A stretch of DNA of 64,000 nucleotides, taken from positions 62,001-126,000 of the forward strand of contig NZ_JAFBED010000006.1 of the NCBI RefSeq assembly GCF_016908565.1. Reading direction: 5' to 3'. This DNA is from Sutcliffiella tianshenii (GTDB lineage Bacteria; Bacillota; Bacilli; Bacillales; Bacillaceae_I). Positions 34,257-43,648 of the stretch are shown here, in pieces; position 1 is the stretch's first letter; every line of letters begins with the position of its first letter. A program made the position numbers and the translations under genes. The notes below the pieces were generated by a model, which was not told the origin of the DNA, made no database searches, and saw only the letters and a list, made by a program, of their open reading frames with translations.

Positions 34257-35858
34257 ATGCGCTGGCAGACGAAAGAGCAGTTGACGGATCTATTGGTATC
34301 CCTTGTCCAACACGGAAGTGTGACATTATCAGGTGAAGAGAAAAGGCTAGCATCTTTTATTTATTATCAGTTGAACCATCTGGATTATTTTCAATCGCAG
34401 CCTGGCAATCTGGAGCTGCATCGCATGGAGGACGGGCGTTCTTTTGTAACCGCTCTCGTGAATGGTTCCTCTAAAAAGGATACCATCGTCCTGGTCAGTC
34501 ATTTTGACGTGGTAGGGGTTGAGGACTATGGCGTGCTGAAGGAATTGGCCTTTCAGCCGGTGGAGTTGACAAGGGAACTGGAGAACCATGCGGAGGTACT
34601 TCCCGCCGAAGCAAGAGAGCACCTGCAATCAGGCGATTGGCTCTTCGGACGCGGTGTGATGGATATGAAAGCGGGACTTGCGCTGCAAATGTCCTTGCTC
34701 GAAAAGGCGGTTGCAGAAAAATGGGATGTCAACCTGCTGCTTTTGGCCGTGCCGGATGAAGAGGTCAACTCCCAGGGTATGCTTCAGGCACTGCCTGCGC
34801 TGAGTGCACTGGCAAAAAAGCATGATATCACCTTTAAGGCATGTGTCAATTCCGAACCGATGTTCCAACAATATCCGGGTGATGACAATCTTTATCTATA
34901 TTCCGGATCGATAGGGAAGCTCTTGCCCGGTTTCTTCTGCTATGGCAAGGAGACGCATGTAGGAGAGCCACTATCGGGACTGAATGCCAATCTGATGGTT
35001 TCCGAGATTTCGAGATTGATGGAGTGGAACACAGATCTGTGCGAGCAGGTAGGCTCCGAAGTGACGCCGCCTCCGACAAGCCTGATCCAAAAAGATCTTA
35101 AAAAAGAGTATTCCGTTCAAATACCGCATACGGCGGTTACCTTATACAATGTTCTTTTCATGAAGAAATCATTGGAAGAGTGGGAGAAGGACCTGCTTTC
35201 CATCGCAAAGCAGGCTGCTTCTAATATTGAAAGGTTTTCCCTTGATAAAGTGGAAAGGTACAAGCAGTTTACTTCATTCAAGGAAATTCCCGTCAAGGTT
35301 GCCGTCTATACTTATGAGGAACTGCTAGTGAAAGCGAAAGAAGTACATGGCAACCATGAAGTGGACTTGAGGATCTCGTCGGTCATCACGGCTTTCTCCC
35401 ATCTTGATGAGCGTGAACAATCAATCAAGGTAGTGGAAGAGGTTGCTTCCCTCTGCAAGGATCTGGGTCCTATGATCATCCTGTTTTTTGCACCGCCTTA
35501 TTACCCTGCGGTTGTTACCGAGGATGAAGGGATGATGGAAGCAGCGCGAGCATTTATTTCAAAATGGAAGACGGATGCGAACATTAAATTTGTGGAACAG
35601 CGCTATTTCTCCGGGTTGTGTGATCTGAGCTTCATCGGAAAAGGTGATTATACGGCGAAGAACCGCCTGCCTCATAATATACCGGTCTATGGTGCCACCT
35701 ATACGCTTCCATTCCGCGAAATGGAAGAGCTGCAGATGCCGGTCTTCAATCTCGGACCGGTCGGAAAAGATCCGCATCAGTGGACGGAAAGACTGAACAC
35801 CAAGTTCTCATTTGAAGAGTTCCCGCCTATTCTGGCTGATTTTGTGAGGAATTTATAA
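34257..35858 (+). CDS. yqjN: M20-family amidohydrolase YqjN (RocB-like)
   Basis: 533 residues. Metal-dependent hydrolase related to RocB, a protein of arginine utilisation. Metal ligands are seen in LVSHFDVVGVEDY, LFGRGVMDMKAGLALQM and AVPDEEVNSQGML. The insert between them is longer than in PepT-type enzymes. ATG 34257 with SD GAGGAGG. Position between namA and proI is as in B. subtilis. Substrate not established. Confidence 0.87.
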   Translation: MRWQTKEQLTDLLVSLVQHGSVTLSGEEKRLASFIYYQLNHLDYFQSQPGNLELHRMEDGRSFVTALVNGSSKKDTIVLVSHFDVVGVEDYGVLKELAFQPVELTRELENHAEVLPAEAREHLQSGDWLFGRGVMDMKAGLALQMSLLEKAVAEKWDVNLLLLAVPDEEVNSQGMLQALPALSALAKKHDITFKACVNSEPMFQQYPGDDNLYLYSGSIGKLLPGFFCYGKETHVGEPLSGLNANLMVSEISRLMEWNTDLCEQVGSEVTPPPTSLIQKDLKKEYSVQIPHTAVTLYNVLFMKKSLEEWEKDLLSIAKQAASNIERFSLDKVERYKQFTSFKEIPVKVAVYTYEELLVKAKEVHGNHEVDLRISSVITAFSHLDEREQSIKVVEEVASLCKDLGPMIILFFAPPYYPAVVTEDEGMMEAARAFISKWKTDANIKFVEQRYFSGLCDLSFIGKGDYTAKNRLPHNIPVYGATYTLPFREMEELQMPVFNLGPVGKDPHQWTERLNTKFSFEEFPPILADFVRNL

Positions 35859-35863
35859 TAGTT

Positions 35864-35901
35864 AAAAAAGAATGGAATCACCATGGTTCCATTCTTTTTT
35901 A
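35864..35901 (+). terminator. Terminator after yqjN
   Basis: AAAAAAGAATGGAA pairs with TTCCATTCTTTTTT around a short loop. Confidence 0.88.
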
Positions 35902-35978
35902 TATACAAATTGGTTAATAATGTTAAAATAGTCTCATAATATTCAATTTTCATGTTTATCGTCTGGGAGGACAGCTCA

Positions 35979-36899
35979 ATGGGGAAGACAATGGATTATC
36001 AGATTAGAAACTATGTAGAAAAGGATGCGGAAAAAATAGGTTCCATCAACTTCTTATCTATGCTTTATTATCGGTTCAACAAAGACTTCAATCCTGAAAA
36101 TATCTTTTGTTCGGTAAATTCTGAAGGGGAAATCCTTGCTTTTGGCCATGTGGTTCCGGATCACACATGGTGCAGGATTGAAGATAGCGACAATGATCCC
36201 GATTTCATCCATAAAATAAATCTGGAGCTCGAGATAAATGAGAATTTAGCAGGGGCTGAATCCTGTCTGGAGGAACTGCTGCAGCAACTGTTGATCAAAG
36301 CACAAGAAATGAGAGATTCATATCCACTTAAAAAAGTAGTAGTAAGCCATACTATCGACGCGGATGATTTCGAGGAGATGGCTTTCTACCTCTCAAAAGG
36401 GTTCGTCGTCACAAGGAATCATATCATCATGAAAAGGGATTTGACAGACCCGATACTTGATGCGCCACTTCCTGACAATATCAGAATTAAGAACTGGAAA
36501 ATGAAAACCGAATCAGAAGAACAGCAGTATCTTAAAGCGGAACGGGAGGGAGACGGAAATGGGGTTTCCTGGAGCCTCAATCAACTCAGATGGACGAAAT
36601 CAGGGTCCGAATGGGATACGTTTACCGCTTTTGAGGGAGACGAGGTTGTCGGCAGCTGCATGACATGGGGCCAGGGTGAAAATCGCGGTGCCACTGAAAA
36701 CATTTTTGTATTGCCAGAATGGAGAAGAAAAGGAGTCGCAAAGGCAGTCATAACAGAAGCCTTAAAGTTCCTGAAGGATAAAGGGAAAACGGAAGCGACC
36801 CTTGGTGTCTATGGTGAAAACGAGAAGGCGATACCTTTGTACCTATCATTGGGGTATAAGGTGATTGATGTGAAGATTGAAATGGGTCTGTCTATATGA
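35979..36899 (+). CDS. Tandem GNAT acetyltransferase
   Basis: 306 residues comprising two GNAT-type halves. The C-terminal one keeps the acetyl-CoA loop (ENIFVLPEWRRKGVAKAVIT) and the LGVYGENEKAIPLYLSLGYK signature. The N-terminal half is degenerate. ATG 35979 has SD GGGAGG. A frame back to 35952 does not. The next gene starts 13 bp after its stop, so they likely share a transcript. Substrate unknown. Confidence 0.82.
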   Translation: MGKTMDYQIRNYVEKDAEKIGSINFLSMLYYRFNKDFNPENIFCSVNSEGEILAFGHVVPDHTWCRIEDSDNDPDFIHKINLELEINENLAGAESCLEELLQQLLIKAQEMRDSYPLKKVVVSHTIDADDFEEMAFYLSKGFVVTRNHIIMKRDLTDPILDAPLPDNIRIKNWKMKTESEEQQYLKAEREGDGNGVSWSLNQLRWTKSGSEWDTFTAFEGDEVVGSCMTWGQGENRGATENIFVLPEWRRKGVAKAVITEALKFLKDKGKTEATLGVYGENEKAIPLYLSLGYKVIDVKIEMGLSI

Positions 36900-36912
36900 T
36901 GCGGTGTTGTTC

Positions 36913-37590
36913 ATGACGTTTCTTTTCCCAAGCTGGATGCAAACGGTCATTCATTTAGGAGTATTAATCTTGGTTATTCTCGTAGTGAGTTATCTGGTTT
37001 CATGGATTGCCCAACTTCTTAAATTCAAGAAAAACATTTGGATGATACCTACTACTGTAATCATAGTGGGATTCATCTTGTTGTCCATTATTCATGAATC
37101 CTATCGCTCTTCCTATGTGATGGATTACGAACTGATTGTTAGTGGCGCAGGGGAAATCATTGAAGTTGGAAGCCATGATGACTGGTTAATGACGACAGAT
37201 GAAGCGCTTTTTATTTTTGACGACAGCCCTCTTGAAGAAACGATACTCTATGAATTTACAACCTTGGATCACGATATTTTAAAGATGGAATTGAAGTTTA
37301 CTTCACATGATTATGATGTTTTTACTCTTAAACAGATGTCCCACAGGTTTGCAGATGAAATCAAGGGTGAGCGCGATGAGAATAGCCCTTTATATCTTTC
37401 CTACTACAGTTATTTTTTTGAAGTTTGGAAAGATGCATGGGAAGAGGAACTATCAGCTGCCATTAACAATCTATCTAAGGATGAACTAACAGAAGGGAAA
37501 ATAAAAGATTTACTTCTTGAAAATGAAAAGCTCGTATTAAATGAATATGAACGTAATGTGTTCCGTGTTCATTTAGGGGAGTGGAAATGA
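36913..37590 (+). CDS. Membrane-anchored hypothetical protein
   Basis: About 225 residues with two N-terminal membrane helices (VIHLGVLILVILVVSYLVSW and MIPTTVIIVGFILLSIIH) and a predicted external domain rich in acidic residues. ATG 36913 is chosen. It has no clear SD, so translation may depend on coupling to the acetyltransferase. No family recognised. Ends at a strong hairpin shared with proI. Confidence 0.6.
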   Translation: MTFLFPSWMQTVIHLGVLILVILVVSYLVSWIAQLLKFKKNIWMIPTTVIIVGFILLSIIHESYRSSYVMDYELIVSGAGEIIEVGSHDDWLMTTDEALFIFDDSPLEETILYEFTTLDHDILKMELKFTSHDYDVFTLKQMSHRFADEIKGERDENSPLYLSYYSYFFEVWKDAWEEELSAAINNLSKDELTEGKIKDLLLENEKLVLNEYERNVFRVHLGEWK

Positions 37591-37601
37591 TGAAAGTGAG
37601 T

Positions 37602-37636
37602 AAAGCAGTGAATTATATCGAATTCACTGCTTTCTC
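37602..37636. terminator. Bidirectional terminator between 36913-gene and proI
   Basis: Perfect 13-bp stem AAAGCAGTGAATT (37602-37614) / AATTCACTGCTTT (37621-37633) between convergent genes. Confidence 0.85.
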
Positions 37637-37642
37637 TATAAA

Positions 37643-38482
37643 TCAGTTCGACGTTCCTTCCTTCAACCTCTCCGCAATCTCCTCGCCCATTTCCCTGGAG
37701 CGCTTGGTCGCCCCGTCGATGCAGGTTTCAAAGGCTTCGGATACTTTCAGGTCATTCAAAAGGGAGATTCCGCGTTGCGTGGTGCCGCCGGGACTGGTCA
37801 CCTCGGCGCGCAATACATCTGCACCCTTGTTGGTCTCCTGCAGCATGTGGGCGGCTCCAATCAGCGTCTGGCTTACGAGCTTCTTTGCGACCTCTGTATC
37901 AAGTCCCTGTGCCAATGCCGCTTTCTCCATCGCCTCTGCGATATAATAGATATAGGCGGGGCCGCTTCCGGATACACCTGTTACTGCATGTAGTTGGTCT
38001 TCTTCGACTATTGTACATAATCCGATGGCTGAAAAAATGGCATGCACAAGTTCCAGATCTTCGTTTGAGGCGAATTTTCCTTTTGCAATGGCTGTGGCCG
38101 ATAATGCGATTGCCGCGGATGTATTCGGCATGGAGCGGATCACCCTTAAGTCCTGCTGGAAAAGCTGCTCGATCACGTCACTGGAAATCCCGGCAAGCAC
38201 GGAGACAATCAGCTGGTCGGAACTTACAAACGGCTGGATGGAAAGTATGCCATCCCGGGCATCCTTAGGTTTCATCGCAAGAAAAATGACATCCGCATCC
38301 TGTACGGCCCATTTTTTATCCTCTGTCGTCTTTACTCCATACCTTGTCGCAAGAGCTTCAAGACGACTTTTATCCTGCTTATTGGTCACCACTATATTTT
38401 CCCTATCACAAATTTCCTGTTTCACAAGTCCTGCAATAATGGCCTCGGCCATCGATCCGGCACCGATAAAAGCAATTTTCAT
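37643..38482 (-). CDS. proI: Pyrroline-5-carboxylate reductase (ProI/YqjO)
   Basis: 279 residues. Last step of proline synthesis, reducing pyrroline-5-carboxylate with NAD(P)H. Rossmann motif FIGAGSMAEAIIAGLV, then FLAMKPKDA and the C-terminal signature VTSPGGTTQRGISLL; substrate residues lie in GVSGSGPAYIYYIAEAM. ATG 38482 is chosen because AGGAG is spaced for it. A GTG three codons earlier lies too close. Preceded by a T-box leader, so expression rises when uncharged tRNA(Pro) accumulates. Confidence 0.93.
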   Translation of the reverse strand: MKIAFIGAGSMAEAIIAGLVKQEICDRENIVVTNKQDKSRLEALATRYGVKTTEDKKWAVQDADVIFLAMKPKDARDGILSIQPFVSSDQLIVSVLAGISSDVIEQLFQQDLRVIRSMPNTSAAIALSATAIAKGKFASNEDLELVHAIFSAIGLCTIVEEDQLHAVTGVSGSGPAYIYYIAEAMEKAALAQGLDTEVAKKLVSQTLIGAAHMLQETNKGADVLRAEVTSPGGTTQRGISLLNDLKVSEAFETCIDGATKRSREMGEEIAERLKEGTSN

Positions 38483-38505
38483 TCTTTCCACGCTCCTCTT
38501 TTAAA

Positions 38506-38728
38506 TAGAAAAAGACCTATCCGTCCTATTGTAAGGACGGATAGGTCTTATCCGCGGTACCACCTTGATTGGTTGGTTAAACCCAGCTTTCATTCCCGTA
38601 TCGTGGGGTACGATTAGGTTTGCCTAATTGTTCCTGGGTAGGTTCAAAAGAACAGGGAATGAGGAGGTCTTTCAGCCGGTGAACCTCCATCTCTTGCATC
38701 CTTCTTCCTTCTACTGATCCCATTCGTC
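38506..38728 (-). ncRNA. T-box riboswitch leader of proI (proline type)
   Basis: Minus-strand leader with the T-box AAGGTGGTACCGCGG (complement of 38552-38566), an AGTA loop-E motif near 38711-38716 and a distal stem-I segment GGTTCACCGGCTGAAAG. The likely specifier CCU (complement of 38640-38642) follows TTTTGAA. The terminator stem AAGACCTATCCGTCC/GGACGGATAGGTCTT (38511-38549) is followed by Ts. CCU is a proline codon, matching the gene. Confidence 0.9.
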
Positions 38729-38762
38729 ACGTTATCATTTATAATTTTTTACATTATGCAAC

Positions 38763-39001
38763 GTGACGGAAGGAAAGTCAAGGGGATTTTTGTCACGATT
38801 CAAGAAAAAAGTTTGAAGTTATTTAAGAATAATGGAAGTGGAATTTTTTAAAAATTTATGAAGATTAACCCTTTCTTTTTTTGTGGAAATAGTGCATCCT
38901 TTAAATGAATAGGTATTCAGTTATGATGATAATGCATTATTTTGTTATAATTTTAGTGAACCACCTTTACATAGACAGGAATAAATTAAAAGGGGATTAT
39001 C
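38763..39001. other. Intergenic region upstream of yqjP
   Basis: AT-rich, no open frame of note and no repeat. Presumably holds the divergent promoters of the proI leader and yqjP. Confidence 0.4.
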
Positions 39002-39979
39002 ATGAATCAGCTTTCTTGTAAGCAAGAAATAAAACAGATCACCATACCGACTCCTTTTGCTGTTGGAGATGTACATACTTATATCATTATCACTGATAAA
39101 GTTACCCTGGTCGATGCCGGGGTAAGAACGATGGAAGCGTGGGAGATCTTTCAGGCTGAGCTTAAAAAACATGGACTCAAGGTGCTGGATATCGATCAAG
39201 TCCTGATTACGCATCATCATCCAGATCACGTCGGGCTGCTGGATTATCTTCCTGCCAATATCCCCGTTTATGGTCACGAGAGAGCCCATCCTTGGATGAC
39301 GCAGGATCAACGTTTTTTCACTACACACGAACCTTACTATAGAGAATTATTTGCCCAAATGGGAGTGGAGGAGCGGTTTTATTCCCTTCTCGGGGGCATG
39401 GATAAGCCGTTGCGTTTTTCCTGCCATAGAGGATTGACATCTTTTGTGAAAGAAGGGGACAGGTTGGAGGGACTTTCCGACTGGCGAATTTATGAGACCC
39501 CGGGTCACGCGAGTAGTCATTTGGTGCTTTTTGACGAAAATAGCGGGACCATGATCGGGGGAGACTTGATTCTTGCGCATATCTCCCCGAATCCATTGGT
39601 CGAGCCGCCATACTTGGGTGAGGGTGAACGGAGAAAATCGATGCTCGATTACGTGGCATCCATCAATAAAATGATGAAATTACCGATAAAACGTGTGCTT
39701 CCCGGGCACGGTGAAATTGTACAGAACGTGCAACAACTTTTGGAGGAGCGTTTGCATCAGCAGGAAAAGCGCGCAGCAAAGGTAGAGGCTTTTGTAAAAG
39801 AAAAGCCTGCAACAGCCTATGAGATCTGTCAGCACCTTTTTCCGAAAGTGTTCGAAAAACAGCTGTTGTTGACGTTATCGGAAACATTGGGTCAAATTGA
39901 TTATCTGATGGATAAGAAACGGATAGAGGTGGATGCCACTTCCCTTCCGTACCGATATCAAGTGAAGGAAGAGGTGTAA
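39002..39979 (+). CDS. yqjP: Metallo-beta-lactamase-fold hydrolase YqjP
   Basis: 325 residues. Zinc motif HHHPDHVGL, second-site ligands in [17 protein letters not shown] and VLPGHGEIV, and a C-terminal winged-helix-like extension ([20 protein letters not shown]) as in YqjP and related hydrolases. Start SD AAAAGGGG. Likely hydrolyses a thioester or lactone; true substrate unknown. Nearly overlaps yqjQ, forming the yqjPQ pair seen in B. subtilis. Confidence 0.88.
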   Translation: MNQLSCKQEIKQITIPTPFAVGDVHTYIIITDKVTLVDAGVRTMEAWEIFQAELKKHGLKVLDIDQVLITHHHPDHVGLLDYLPANIPVYGHERAHPWMTQDQRFFTTHEPYYRELFAQMGVEERFYSLLGGMDKPLRFSCHRGLTSFVKEGDRLEGLSDWRIYETPGHASSHLVLFDENSGTMIGGDLILAHISPNPLVEPPYLGEGERRKSMLDYVASINKMMKLPIKRVLPGHGEIVQNVQQLLEERLHQQEKRAAKVEAFVKEKPATAYEICQHLFPKVFEKQLLLTLSETLGQIDYLMDKKRIEVDATSLPYRYQVKEEV

Positions 39980-39981
39980 TG

Positions 39982-40773
39982 ATGGCAGAAGTGAAGGGTA
40001 AATATATTGTCATTACAGGTGCGTCAGGTGGAATCGGAAAAGCCCTTGCCCTCGAGGTGGCCAAACGCGGGGCCACACCTGTGCTTCTGGCACGTTCCTT
40101 GGATAAATTGGAGCAGGCTGCGAATGAAATTAAAATGAATACCCGAATTTCGGCGCCTTTTTTCCGTCTGGATGTCCGGAGCAGAGAGGACGTGGAAACT
40201 GTTTTTGAAAAAATGCTTGAGCAAATCCCTGCCATAGATGTGTTGGTAAACAATGCTGGTTTTGGGATCTTTGATGAGGTGCATGCATTGTCTCTCGACG
40301 ATATGAGCGAAATGTTCGAAGTGAATGTCTTCGGTTTGATTGCCTGCACGAAAAAGGTATTACCTAGGATGCTGGATCAAAACAGCGGCCATATCATCAA
40401 CATTGCATCCCAGGCAGGGAAACTGGCCACGCCAAAATCCAGTGTATACTCTGCGACAAAGCATGCGGTCCTTGGCTTCACCAACAGCTTGAGGATGGAA
40501 CTGCATGATACAGGCATCCATGTCACTGCCGTAAATCCGGGTCCGATCCGCACCAATTTCTTTGACATTGCCGATACATCGGGGCACTACAAGAAAAAAG
40601 TCGATAAGTGGATGCTCGATCCTGACATGGTGGCAAAAAAGATTGCGGATGCCATGTTCACCAATAAGCGCGAAATCAATCTACCTGGGTGGATGAATAT
40701 GGGGAGCAAGCTTTATCAGATGTTCCCTGGGCTTGTGGAGAAATTTGCCGGCAAAGCGTTTCGTCAAAAGTAG
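39982..40773 (+). CDS. yqjQ: Short-chain dehydrogenase YqjQ
   Basis: 263 residues. NAD(P)-binding [10 protein letters not shown] near the N terminus, [10 protein letters not shown], catalytic Ser and YSATK in [14 protein letters not shown], then [13 protein letters not shown] 39982 is preferred because GAGGTG is five bases upstream. The ATG at 39979 overlapping the yqjP stop is also possible. Cytosolic oxidoreductase, substrate unknown, coupled to yqjP. Confidence 0.9.
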   Translation: MAEVKGKYIVITGASGGIGKALALEVAKRGATPVLLARSLDKLEQAANEIKMNTRISAPFFRLDVRSREDVETVFEKMLEQIPAIDVLVNNAGFGIFDEVHALSLDDMSEMFEVNVFGLIACTKKVLPRMLDQNSGHIINIASQAGKLATPKSSVYSATKHAVLGFTNSLRMELHDTGIHVTAVNPGPIRTNFFDIADTSGHYKKKVDKWMLDPDMVAKKIADAMFTNKREINLPGWMNMGSKLYQMFPGLVEKFAGKAFRQK

Positions 40774-40826
40774 TCTTGTAACCTTTTTTCGGACAATTCG
40801 TCAAATAGGAAAAAGAGGTGAAAAAG

Positions 40827-41390
40827 ATGAAGTTGAAATTTTTTGCACTGTTAGGTTGCTTTTTTCTTTTGTTCGGATGCGGGACGGCCGATGAGGATAA
40901 CAGCACAGGATCGGGCAATGCCCCGCCAACCGACAATATGGAAGATGAGGAGGCGGTGGAGGATCTGACCGGTCATATCATTTCCATTTCGAATGAAGGG
41001 AACATCCGTATCCTCGTGACAGGTTCTCAAGCAAACAGCTCCGGTGTGTCCGCCACGATGTACACCTTGGAGGAGAGCACAAAAGTGTCAGATACAGATG
41101 GAAAGGCAATGGACGCAGCTGATTTAAAGATTGGCATGAAGGTTACCGTCTGGAATACCGGGATTGTAGCCGAATCCTTCCCGGCACAGTCCGGGGCCTT
41201 GAAAGTGGTGGTGGATGCCGGTCAGGACGGTCGTGAACAGGCAGCCATAGAAAAAGCGTTAGGTGACGTTAAAGCAGGGGATCCTTGGCTTGTGGAAGCT
41301 GTCGAGGAGATAAAAGAATCCCACTACAAGGTTACACTCAAGAATCTATTGGAGGACAGCGAACCTGTTGAAGTGGAAGTACAATTATAA
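40827..41390 (+). CDS. Putative lipoprotein
   Basis: About 187 residues. Lipoprotein signal with lipobox LFGC in ALLGCFFLLFGCG, then an acidic, low-complexity linker (GNAPPTDNMEDEEAVED) and a small beta-rich domain (GHIISISNEGNIRILVTG; DLKIGMKVTVWNTG) resembling DUF3221-type OB-like folds. ATG 40827 with SD AAGAGGTG. Function unknown. Confidence 0.72.
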   Translation: MKLKFFALLGCFFLLFGCGTADEDNSTGSGNAPPTDNMEDEEAVEDLTGHIISISNEGNIRILVTGSQANSSGVSATMYTLEESTKVSDTDGKAMDAADLKIGMKVTVWNTGIVAESFPAQSGALKVVVDAGQDGREQAAIEKALGDVKAGDPWLVEAVEEIKESHYKVTLKNLLEDSEPVEVEVQL

Positions 41391-41397
41391 GCATGAG

Positions 41398-41437
41398 AAA
41401 CGGCTCGCATTTTTGACTAATGCGAGCCGTTTTTGAT
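41398..41437. terminator. Bidirectional terminator
   Basis: AAACGGCTCGCAT (41398-41410) pairs with ATGCGAGCCGTTT (41420-41432), then Ts. The stop codon of the convergent membrane gene lies in it. Confidence 0.88.
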
Positions 41438-41893
41438 TTTTTTTTCCCATAAGGACTGAAACCCGTACATGAGCAGGGCTTTTATCAGGAAAAGTAAATA
41501 TAGCTGAATATTATTCATTTTTTTCAAGGCAAAGATGCCAAGGTTCCGGAACCAGAAGTAAAATGGATAAACGAACAAGGCATCCACTACAAGGTTTAAT
41601 AAAAAATACAATCCGAACCTTCCATAGGTCAGTCGGAGAATCCATAATGACCCGGCAAAGAACGGACCCACTATAAAAGCAAATTCATTGACGAAATAGG
41701 GAGGGATTTTCTTGTAGATCTTCCACCATTTCAGCTTTTCCGCAAGGATACTCTCAAGAGCGATGACGATAGACATAAAAATGGTAGCAGGTAAAAAGCG
41801 CTTAATATGTTCCCGTCCGAGAAAAGGAAGTGTGAGCAAGGAAACAAACACCATGGTCCATAACACTAATATTGGATGTTTTTTCAATTGCAA
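41417..41893 (-). CDS. Integral membrane protein, unknown
   Basis: 158 residues with about four to five hydrophobic segments (ILVLWTMVFVSLLTLPFL, FLPATIFMSIVIALESI, FAFIVGPFFAGSLWILRL, YFLLNLVVDALFVYPFYF). TTG start at 41893 is supported by AGGAGG seven bases before. Similar CBO0543-like or YwnJ-type membrane proteins exist in Bacilli; assignment uncertain. Stands alone. Confidence 0.68.
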   Translation of the reverse strand: MQLKKHPILVLWTMVFVSLLTLPFLGREHIKRFLPATIFMSIVIALESILAEKLKWWKIYKKIPPYFVNEFAFIVGPFFAGSLWILRLTYGRFGLYFLLNLVVDALFVYPFYFWFRNLGIFALKKMNNIQLYLLFLIKALLMYGFQSLWEKKIKNGSH

Positions 41894-42100
41894 CTGTTTT
41901 CCTCCTTTTCAAGATTGGTTTTTAGTTAGGATGTGTTATTTTAAGGGAATTATGACTCGTGAACACTTTGCATCATGATAAGTATATTTTTCCTAATCAT
42001 CATCAAGTTATGTGCTTGTAATTTTAATAAATTGCGTTAAATCATTTCTACTTCCAATTTCATGTCGTAAATATATAGAAGACAGAAAGGAGGGGGCGAA
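41894..42100. other. Intergenic region
   Basis: No supported gene, repeat or RNA seen. AT-rich sequence likely holding two divergent promoters. Confidence 0.4.
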
Positions 42101-42913
42101 ATGATTTCGATATGGGAAGAGCATCTTTTTTGGCTCGGAATCCTTCAGGATCATGCTTATTTTATTCGAGAGCACCTTTCACCTACGGAAATCGAGTATG
42201 TGAAAACTGCCGAAGCATATATCAATTGGTTCGGTGAACTGAACAAAATGTTAGAAAATATTCCCCGGACCTCAAATCATTCGGATGAGAACATGATGTA
42301 TTTTTCCCAGAGGGTATGGCCGGTTGCGAAGGGGTATTTCGAATTCGAGGGGAAGCTGCAGTCGCTGCGGATCGATAACAAGGTGAATCTGAATTTATCG
42401 CCTACCTATCTTAATGGGACACTCGCGGAAAACCAGGAGTATTTGCGGATTCTAAGCCATCTCGTGCAAGGAAAAGAACCTGTGCCGCTTCCCCTTGTGA
42501 ATCTGATGGATCTGTGGCTAGAAGACCAACTTGGTCATGCATTGCTTTTTGAGGATTTGCTTGATCCGATTGAACTTGCAGCCAGAAGACAATCGGAGGT
42601 ATATATTGGTCTGTATCAGGGGTTCTTGGTACAAAACCGGATATTGAAAGGATATCTTCGCTTCAAGGAGCCGGGTTTTGCAAGACAGCGGGAATTCGCA
42701 AACGAAGTAGGGAGAACGACCTTGGAGATGTGCCGATACATTTCCACCATGGTCCATAAATTCAAGGAAAACAAACTCCTCAACGACTCCACCTTAAGAT
42801 TTCTAGAGCATCATTTCCCGGAAACGTGCTATTTCATCAAAAAGCTCAGCTATTATGCGCCAGAGCTGCAGGGTGAAGCGGGTAAATGCTCATTGAAAAG
42901 GGTCTCCTATTAA
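42101..42913 (+). CDS. DUF2935 family protein (tandem helical-bundle domains)
   Basis: 270 residues with two related helical domains. The first starts WEEHLFWLGILQDHAYFIRE and the second LWLEDQLGHALLFEDLLDPI. The repeated E/H-xx-F-W-xxxL-xDH pattern, with regularly spaced Glu and His, suggests a metal-binding four-helix bundle in the hemerythrin/ferritin style, as seen in DUF2935 proteins of Bacilli. SD AGGAGG. Biochemical function unknown. Confidence 0.78.
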   Translation: MISIWEEHLFWLGILQDHAYFIREHLSPTEIEYVKTAEAYINWFGELNKMLENIPRTSNHSDENMMYFSQRVWPVAKGYFEFEGKLQSLRIDNKVNLNLSPTYLNGTLAENQEYLRILSHLVQGKEPVPLPLVNLMDLWLEDQLGHALLFEDLLDPIELAARRQSEVYIGLYQGFLVQNRILKGYLRFKEPGFARQREFANEVGRTTLEMCRYISTMVHKFKENKLLNDSTLRFLEHHFPETCYFIKKLSYYAPELQGEAGKCSLKRVSY

Positions 42914-42929
42914 AAATCACCTGCAATGA

Positions 42930-42960
42930 GGCACTTCCTCCAAAGGAAGTGTCTTTTTGT
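42930..42960 (+). terminator. Terminator after DUF2935 gene
   Basis: GGCACTTCCT (42930-42939) pairs with AGGAAGTGTC (42944-42953), then Ts. Confidence 0.85.
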
Positions 42961-42975
42961 TTCCTCGGTTCAATA

Positions 42976-43059
42976 GAGTTCGTGCGGAAAAGTGGAAAGT
43001 TCGTGCCAAAGTCACCCGAGTTCGTGCCAAACTACCCCAAGTTGATGCCCAACCACCAT
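42976..43059. repeat. Four tandem 21-bp repeats
   Basis: Units begin at 42976, 42997, 43018 and 43039, of the type AAGTTCGTGCCAAAGTCACC. The period is seven codons; the plus strand reads EFVPKSP-like repeats. No start or SD supports translation. Follows a terminator, so it is most likely untranslated. Confidence 0.8.
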
Positions 43060-43142
43060 CTGGAGAAAACAACCACAAATAAAAAGGGATTTTTCCATAT
43101 TTACGGAATATAGTCTTTATGCATTATTTTGGAGGGATGAGC

Positions 43143-43631
43143 TTGGAAATGTTGTTCAAATACAACTGGATGGTTCGGGAAGAGTGGTACCGCTGGTGTG
43201 AGGAAGTGGAGGAAGCTGAGTTGTTGAAGAAGCGGACTGGTGGAATGGGTGGTATTCTGCATACCCTTTTTCATAATGCTGATGTGGAATGGAGTTGGAT
43301 CAGGATTTTACAGGGGAAACCCGACTTTATGGAAAGGTTTGAGAGCTACAACAGTTTGGAGCGGGTACGTGAATTGGATGCTTCCTTTCGCCTGGAAGTG
43401 CAGCAATTTGTGGAGAAATGGGACAACGATATGGAAAATAAGCTACTACACCTTCCTGAGGAGGATGGCAGTGTTACGGTATTTACTTGGGGCGAAGTGA
43501 TGAGACATATCATTGCACATGAAATACATCACATCGGCCAGCTTTCTGTATGGTCAAGGGAATTGGGGCTTAAGCCGGTCTCCGCAAACCTTATTGGGAG
43601 AGGACTTGGATCTCATCATTCAAAAAAATGA
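43143..43631 (+). CDS. DinB-family protein
   Basis: About 162 residues, the DinB four-helix bundle with the three metal-site His: one in GILHTLFHNADVEW and two in HEIHHIGQLSVW. DinB/YfiT-like proteins include thiol-dependent S-transferases. TTG 43143 is chosen because GGAGG is seven bases upstream. ATG codons at 43119 and 43137 are badly spaced. A Nudix gene follows closely (17 bp). Substrate unknown. Confidence 0.78.
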   Translation: MEMLFKYNWMVREEWYRWCEEVEEAELLKKRTGGMGGILHTLFHNADVEWSWIRILQGKPDFMERFESYNSLERVRELDASFRLEVQQFVEKWDNDMENKLLHLPEEDGSVTVFTWGEVMRHIIAHEIHHIGQLSVWSRELGLKPVSANLIGRGLGSHHSKK

Positions 43632-43648
43632 TAGAAGAGAGGTGCACC

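Noticed and set aside
42886-43113. Plus-strand frame reading EFVPKSP-like repeats
   Set aside because: It starts inside the DUF2935 gene end, crosses a terminator and has no SD. It reflects the 21-bp repeats.
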